The notes below the pieces were generated by a model. It searched no databases and was not told where the DNA came from. It was given only the letters and a program-made list of their open reading frames with translations. Below are positions 58,329 to 64,000 of a DNA stretch of 64,000 bases, one piece after another. The stretch comes from Glebionis coronaria. Taxonomy: Eukaryota; Streptophyta; Magnoliopsida; Asterales; Asteraceae. How positions within the stretch are numbered: position 1 is the stretch's first letter; every line of letters begins with the position of its first letter. Position numbers and translations under genes: made by a program. Location of the stretch: assembly GCA_025667525.1 (NCBI GenBank), contig CM046879.1:360548639-360612638 (forward strand), written 5' to 3'.

Positions 58329-58415
58329 TTGAAAGATTCAGTTTAAAGAGAAAGATAAATATTCGATAGTATCGAATAAATTTGAAATGGTCACCGCTGA
58401 ATGACGAACAAATAC
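58329..58415 (-). other. Putative gag intron 1 of M (87 bp)
   Basis: Donor AAGAG/GTATTT. Acceptor position TTTCAA/G, where P has TTCCAG/G. Contains an in-frame TGA. Confidence 0.55.
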
Positions 58416-59146
58416 CTCTTATCGGGTCTCTATGATTCCCCGAATTCCTCTCTCTCCTGCAGCATCTCCAGCTTACGTGCTGCATCAGCTACTTGTGCCA
58501 CAGTGTTGAAGGTAGCACACACCAAGTTGTTGGCGACCGAAGTACGAAGAGCCCACCGGAAGTGGTATGCTTGCTCTTCGGCAGTACCTGCTGTTGCGCC
58601 AAGAAAACTAGTTGAACAAAGAAAGCGCTGCATGAACTCGTTGTTGTTCTCCCCATCTCTCTGCCTGATTCCGTGGTACTCCCTCTTCAGCTTGTCTTGC
58701 TCAGCCTTAGGGAAGAACTGTTCCATCACTAACTCCCTGAACTGAGCCCAAGTCAAACCAGCCTCCCAATTGTCAACTCCCTCCGACTACTTTACTGCCT
58801 TCCATCATCATAGTACGTCACCTTCGAACTTGTAATAGGTCAACCTCGACTTGAAGACGGGGTCACAGCCCATTGCATCGAATATCTTCTCGATATGAGC
58901 CAACCATCTTTCAGCTTCACTGGGGCTGTCAGTTCTCTTGAAGGATCAAGGACGTTGCTTGTTGAATCTCTCCAGCCAGGTGACCAATGTTGTTGGAGGA
59001 GGAGGAGGAGGAGGAACTGGGTGCTGTTGCTAATTGTTGGGAGCTTGCACCTCAGCCCTGATGTTGTTCCTCATCTGAGGAAGCAAAGCTTTCATCGCAT
59101 CTTGGATTGTTGCATTGAGTTGTTCCTGCTCGCGTGTGAGAACCAT

Positions 59147-59592
59147 CTGATAGTATAAAAAAATACATGATTAAACTGATCAAAACCTAAAATATATACA
59201 TGAAAATTTTTATGCCAATAAATCATGAGAAAAATTTTATGTAGTAAAACATTGCATGAATGCATGATGTAGTTTATAAGAACTTTTATATACGTGAGAG
59301 TGAACGCCTATGGTCAGTTCACCCAAAACAAAATACATGGCGAGGGGACGCCTATGGGTCAGTCCCAAAGTTAAAAATTTCAATAAAATCACATGCGACT
59401 AAATAGGGCCAGTCCTGTACCAACCATTACTTAGTTATAAACCTGCGACAATGACATATAACATGAATGTATGAAAACAATGAATGAATGAAAACCGACT
59501 GTCAGTTCTAGGAAGACCATAGTGACTACCCACTAATCACACGTCGTGTTTTGAGAGCCTACAGGTCAAAGCCTTGGCTCTGATACCATAAT
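59147..59592 (-). other. Leader and primer binding site of M
   Basis: The PBS TGGTATCAGAGCC (initiator Met) is at 59576-59588 in minus orientation, 4 bp from the LTR. The leader to 59147 has no gene. Confidence 0.85.
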
Positions 59593-60813
59593 TGTAACAA
59601 CCCATTTTGATAAATGGAATGTCATGCGTGATTATGGCGTGTCATCAAAGCATACAAGGAAAATGTCATAAAACGTTACATGAACATGAAAGGAAATACC
59701 GGAAACAAACATCGGTATCTCAAGTATAAGGTCATCACACACAAACATAAGTACTGTAAAAGGAAAAGGACAAAACAATGTCCAAAGAAATAAGTAGCAA
59801 AATGTATGATGAAGTGTATAAAGTAAAGAAGGCTACATAGCTTCCAATGCATATGCACGTACTCTTAAAGTCTACGAGCGCCCTTGAGTACTTGCCGTGT
59901 GGGAACATGAAAGGAAAACGACTGAGCATAACGCTCAGTGCACGAATATACAAGTATGACACGGAATAGCATAAGCATATAAGACTAATAGCAGCGGAAT
60001 AACATAAGTTCTAAGAAATCTGGATTCATGTTCATAAAACTGGTTTTATAGTTTGAAAATACTTATGAAATCTGTTTAATTAGCCAAATAGCCCATATAG
60101 GTCATGAGGTTCCACCGTGCATGAATACTTGGAGGGGAGACCTCGTCATGCAATTAGAGGGGTTGCCTCTAATTAATTAGTATGGGTAGGAGGGATCAAC
60201 TCCTAGTGAAGGATACAGGCACACATAGCATTCACTCTGATAATACTGGTAAACATGTAACTAGGATGCACCCATACGCCCCACGTGATAATATAATATA
60301 ATGGCCAAAGCTGAAAAAGGGAGGCCACGAGCAATCACTTCGCCGTGGGGAAGTAATAACACTGGTGCATCTAGTGTTATGGTAATGGTACCTCCATAAC
60401 TAGGTGACACTGGTCATGCATGTATATGGCTTAGGCTCTTATTCTAACATAAGTATCAAACATATAAAACAAATAATGGGAAAACAGTTAGCTGCAAACG
60501 GGGAATCCTAATAAGGAAAGAATGTACATACTGAAAGGACGGGAAATCCGTACCTTGTGTCCAGTGAACGAAGAAGACGAACGAAAGGAAGTCCTACTTC
60601 GATCTCACTAATGCTACATAAATAGTATGCATGTATAAGTATTCTGTTTACTAAGTACTTAACTGATTTTATATCATGTCTTAGCTTGTTTTATATGTTC
60701 ATGTCTTATTTTACTGATTTTAACGTTATGTTGTGTTTATCATGTATTCTGTATATTCTGATTAAGTATTACTGGTATTCCTTGTATTATTATACTTGTT
60801 GCGTAATAATAAG

Positions 60814-60954
60814 TACTTTCTAAAAATAGAAAGTTTCCAAAAATAGAAAGTTTCCAAAAAAAGATTAACTTCTTAAAATAGATCAGTTTCTAAAAATAGA
60901 AAGTTTCAAAAAATAGTAAGTTTCCTGAATTAGAAAGTTTCTATATTTAGAATT
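60814..60954. repeat. LTR minisatellite, M 5' LTR
   Basis: Same unit as at 5610-5784, but shorter by about two units. Confidence 0.7.
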
Positions 60955-61670
60955 AAGTTGAACTAAATATCATAAGTCATGTGGTTATAGTATAGTTTAT
61001 TAATAATAACATGTTAATAAATAAACTATAGGTTATATGATTTAATTAAATATAAGCATGATTTAATTAAATTAAAGTGTATAAAATACTTTGGTTAAAA
61101 CATGTATTAATATTATATTAATTATAACCTAAGTCATGATTATTAATTAATTATATTCCATGTTTTAATAATTAATTAATATTATAGTCTAAATTAAATA
61201 ATTAAATACTTAGGTTAAAACATGTATTATTTACTAAATAATAATTAACCTAAGTCCATGATTTAATTAAATTAATTACATGTCATGTTTTAATTAAATT
61301 AATATCTTGTTAAATAAATACTAGTAAAAGTAAAATACTTGTACATATTTTAGTCATGAACCGGACCATGTATTTAATTTAGACATGTCGTGAACCGGAC
61401 CCGGAACCCCTTGAACCGGCCCGAACTAAACACCCCTTAACAGTGGCTAACCGGCTTAGCCGGTTGCCATTGTTTTTGTTATAAATGCCACCGGCGGCTT
61501 CCGGTGGTCTTGTCTCTAGGCTAGCCACTGCCAGCAGTGGTGTTCCCACCGGCTGTGTGCCGGTGGTTACCCCTGCTGCCGGCTGTGTTCCCCCTACTGA
61601 CCCACGACTGCCACCTGCTGTGTGCCGGTGGTGGTGGCTGTTGGCTTCCGTGACCCAACTGAACCACAAG

Positions 61671-61752
61671 GACACACCGACGCATGTCGGGGTTCCTTGT
61701 TCCTACCGTAGACCAAACCAAACACCACCGAGATCATGGATCTCGGTTGGTG
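61671..61752 (-). other. Paired palindromic hairpins in M 5' LTR
   Basis: CCGAC-GCAT-GTCGG (61677-61690) and CCGAGATC-ATG-GATCTCGG (61728-61746) with CACCA/TGGTG outer arms (61723-61752). Confidence 0.75.
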
Positions 61753-62555
61753 GCGTGATAAAACACGTCGAGAACCTTGGGCTCTCGATTTGTGTGTCGG
61801 CCGAACAACCAAACCCAAAACAAACCCTTAATTTACCCCCTTGATCACGTGACATGTTTTTAATGCTTGTTTTTATTTAATTCATGTTCATGTGCTAATT
61901 AATTAAATAAAACAATAAAAACAAAAGGGTTGACGGATTACCGAATGCGTGAAAAGATTGAAGAACAATAACACGAACACGATCTTGAATTTGATTTGCA
62001 AAAATCAAATCAAAACACCTCTTGGTGTTGTGGTTGCCGCCGGCCAAAGAGAAAGAAAAAGAAGTAGGGTTTTTTATTTTTCTATAAAATATGTTTATGA
62101 AAACTTTGTGTTTTAATTTTCCCTTAATTAAACCAAAAGTGGGCTTTGGGCCCCTCCTTTCTCTCTTGGTGCCACGGCTAGTAGGTCCCATAAGGGAAAA
62201 CCTGGAGATTTTCCGTGTTTCAAATTACGTGCCCGTGTGTTCGTATATTCGTGTTATAATAGTTCGTTTTATATTTAAATACTTGTACGTAACGATATTA
62301 ATCGGATAATATTAATTAATTATGATATTACGTGTTCGTGATTTTAACGTTCATGATTTCATGTTCGTGATTATAATTATTATTGTTAATAATTATCGTG
62401 TACTAACACGTACTTAATACTTGTCATGTAATTATATGTACACAACTTTTGTAATTATTAACCATGACACGCGTTCATGCTATAAAAGGAAAGGTTTAAT
62501 ATGTACGTACGTTTACTATGTGTACTGTTCATGGTAAAAGCATGCGGGTTTTACA

Positions 62556-62603
62556 TAATTCTAGCATTACGTGAGGACACGGCAATGGTTTAGTATGGGG
62601 GAG
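62556..62603 (+). mobile_element. Athila-1 resumes: target duplication and polypurine tract
   Basis: TAATT (62556-62560), then a stretch matching the reverse complement of 18770-18800, ending in the PPT TAGTATGGGGGAG (62591-62603). Confidence 0.88.
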
Positions 62604-63015
62604 TGATGAGACTGCATTTATACATAGTCTCATCTTCCAAATCGGGCTTAAAACGGTTAAAAATGTCATAAAATACCACAAAATATGTTTGTATTTGTTC
62701 ATTGTGTATTTTAGGTACGGATATCGTGAATTCACTAAAAGATTACAAGAATCAAGCAAAAACGAACACGGGAAACGAAGCCGCACAAAGAACCGGACCC
62801 GAGTATGTATTTACCAAAAATATCCTTGAAGTTTTGAAGACTGACAACTTTGGTCCCTCATCTCTAAAGAATTGTCAATTTATACCCCTCATTGATCATT
62901 ATTTACATTGGGGTCCCTAAAGCATCAAGACATGACAAGAAAATCCCTTTAAGATTACAAGAAATGAAAGTTTAGTCCTTATTCCTGGTTTCACTAAAGA
63001 CAAGGACTGTTATTG
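62604..63015 (+). repeat. 3' LTR of Athila-1 (5' end only)
   Basis: Begins TGATGAGACTGC like the young Athila LTRs. The first 31 bp can fold (GATGAGACT ... AGTCTCATC). Homology to LTRs A-D (reverse complement of about 18250-18763) continues, weakly, to about 63000, where a LINE-like element interrupts it. The rest is not in the window. Confidence 0.8.
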
Positions 63016-63163
63016 TTTTTTTGGTAATGGGTTTCCCCGGTAAATAGATTAACCAAAAAACAGTGAAGTACAAATGGAATGTGGCTAAAGTACCACATTA
63101 ACCTCAAGCTAAAAACAGCTTGATAAACACCTAAATCTAGTTCTTATGACAGGCCATAAACAC
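63016..63163 (-). other. 3' untranslated end and A-tail of LINE-like element
   Basis: On the minus strand the sequence after the ORF1 stop runs about 140 bp and ends in seven A (63022-63016), at the point where homology to the Athila LTR stops. No ORF2 lies between. Confidence 0.5.
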
Positions 63164-64000
63164 TTACAAAGCACCTAGTACACAACGAAACAAACCAAAC
63201 AAGCTAACAGCTGCCGTGAAGGAGTTTCCACCTGCATTTGTCTTAGAGAATAAATTATTTTTTTCATCATATACCATTTCAACCTCGTCATCTTTATCAT
63301 CATGATCCAAAATAGAGTAAGTATTTGATGTAGATAAACGAGCACCTGACGATGACGTAACAATAGACTTCAACTTGGGAAAAGAACCAGTCATCGCACT
63401 AGTCACCCCCTTCTTCGGGTTACTAATTGTAGCTTTAGGCACAAATTTGACATTCGATGGACCAGTAAACTTACCACCCTTAATAGAATTCGGCATATTT
63501 TTCTTTTTCTTTTTTTGGTCACCGTTTGGAAACCATCATTATTCTCAACAACAGGAATAACAACAGAAGTAGATGGACCAGTACTAGCAGTAGGAACTAT
63601 AGGAGAAACAACCACCTTATTAGAGCATTTATCAAGAGAGTGACCAATAGTCTTACACTCAGCACATCTAGGAGGTCTCCATTCATATTCAATACGGATA
63701 GTTTCCTTTGTAAAACCCTCCACCGAAAGAGAAGGGACACCAATTGTAACAACATCCACAAAATCAGCCTCGGCATTAACCTCAATTAAGCATCTGGCAA
63801 AACTACTCCGACCCCCTGACTCCTTACACATAGAACTAGTATAGGAATCTATCATTACAGGTTTACCAATGAAAGAATCAATCAAACTAATTCCATCTTC
63901 TTCAAAAACTTGAATAGGCACATCATGTAATTTTACCCAAACAGGAATACGAGTCAATTCTTCTTTGATCAACCTAGTATCCATCGACCATTTTTTGAGA
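63164..64000 (-). pseudogene. LINE-like ORF1 (DUF4283-type, CCHC zinc knuckle), partial
   Basis: The minus-strand frame enters at the window edge (first visible residues KKWSMDTRLIKEEL), continues through PVWVKLHDVPI, a motif of plant DUF4283/LINE ORF1 proteins, and a knuckle CAECKTIGHSLDKC (C-x2-C-x4-H-x4-C). It then reads DGFQTVTKKRKRK. A 1-bp shift in the A-rich stretch near 63500 moves into a second frame (MPNSIKGGKF ... to the stop at 63164) rich in Ser/Lys/Asp. The ATG at 63984 is internal, not the start. ORF1 proteins bind nucleic acid in non-LTR retrotransposition. The absence of ORF2 before the A-tail suggests a deleted, non-autonomous copy. It could also be a domesticated relative, which I think less likely given the frameshift. 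Confidence 0.65.

Larger units (their letters stand above)
57608..59146 (-). pseudogene. gag (four exons) and protease N-terminus of M
   Basis: Start at 59146 (MVLTREQEQLN). Exon 1 runs 59146-58416 with several nonsense codons (TAG after APNN, TGA after KQRP, a TGA-TGA pair, TAG after AVK, TAG near the end). Exon 2 is 58328-58179, exon 3 is 58101-58037, exon 4 is 57958-57608. Exon 4 has CTTCNRGHIGPC, the knuckle CFTCGLTGHHMKDC and protease LFDTGATHSVIS. It ends at 57608 at the junction with P. M lacks the 14-bp deletion seen in P exon 1. Confidence 0.75.
4382..62555 (-). mobile_element. Tekay/Del-type chromovirus M (interrupted by element P)
   Basis: Minus-strand Ty3/gypsy element with LTRs of about 3 kb at 4382-7378 (3' LTR) and 59593-62555 (5' LTR), TG...CA termini, an initiator-Met primer binding site (59576-59588), a polypurine tract at 7379-7397, and gag, protease, reverse transcriptase, RNase H, integrase and a C-terminal chromodomain-like tail. 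Sequence belonging to M is 4382-10645 and 57608-62555; the rest is element P and what P contains. All reading frames are broken and the LTRs are visibly diverged, so it is an old copy. Confidence 0.88.
59593..62555 (-). repeat. 5' LTR of M
   Basis: Partner of 4382-7378. Contains a minisatellite (about 60814-60954), a TATA-like box (62481-62489, + strand) and the hairpin pair. Ends at 62555, followed by TAATT. Confidence 0.88.

Noticed and set aside
1..64000. CRISPR arrays, rRNA, bacterial operon features, telomere repeats
   Set aside because: Nothing with direct-repeat/spacer regularity or rRNA similarity was seen. CCCTAAAAAT strings in the LTRs are not tandem telomere units.

Overview
This window is gene-poor plant nuclear DNA built almost entirely from nested LTR retrotransposons. 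I see no ordinary host gene. The Athila-type (tRNA-Asp primed) and Tekay/Del-type chromovirus (initiator-Met primed) elements, the AT-rich base composition and the protein flavour point to a flowering plant, probably a eudicot and possibly Asteraceae. The last point is inference and was not checked against a database.

Layout, outermost to innermost. (1) An old Athila-type element on the + strand (Athila-1) holds 1-4381 and resumes at 62556, where its 3' LTR starts (62604). That LTR is itself interrupted near 63016 by a LINE-like ORF1 fragment on the - strand that runs off the window. (2) A Tekay-type chromovirus on the - strand (M, 4382-62555) sits in Athila-1 with a perfect 5-bp target duplication TAATT. 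(3) A second, younger Tekay-type element on the + strand (P, 10646-57607) sits in the protease region of M. Its left end is precise, but its right end lost 14 bp and is followed by a second, diverged copy of 108 bp of M. (4) A young Athila-type array on the - strand (14729-50566) sits in the gag gene of P with a perfect target duplication GTAAA.

The innermost array is unusual. It has the order LTR-internal-LTR-internal-LTR (B, C and D share two internal regions of about 8.3 kb). A further 7.09-kb tandem duplication crosses the host/element boundary and adds LTR A, a truncated internal region and a second piece of P gag. The two duplication units differ, as far as I could read, only at a CCT repeat and a C run. 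Internal region 1 has an intact gag-protease ORF and a pol broken by one frameshift. Internal region 2 has no frameshift there but carries three nonsense mutations.

The most interesting coding signal is that the gag gene of the Tekay-type elements appears to contain three short GT-AG introns (73-87 bp). They lie at the same places in the two diverged copies P and M, and removing them restores a gag reading frame through to a zinc knuckle and protease. The LTRs of P and M also carry a conserved pair of palindromic hairpins with at least one compensatory base-pair change, and an outward-facing TATA-like box. The young Athila LTRs (about 4.03 kb) carry an antisense tRNA-like segment with A/B-box-like motifs and a T run, plus a cluster of strong hairpins.
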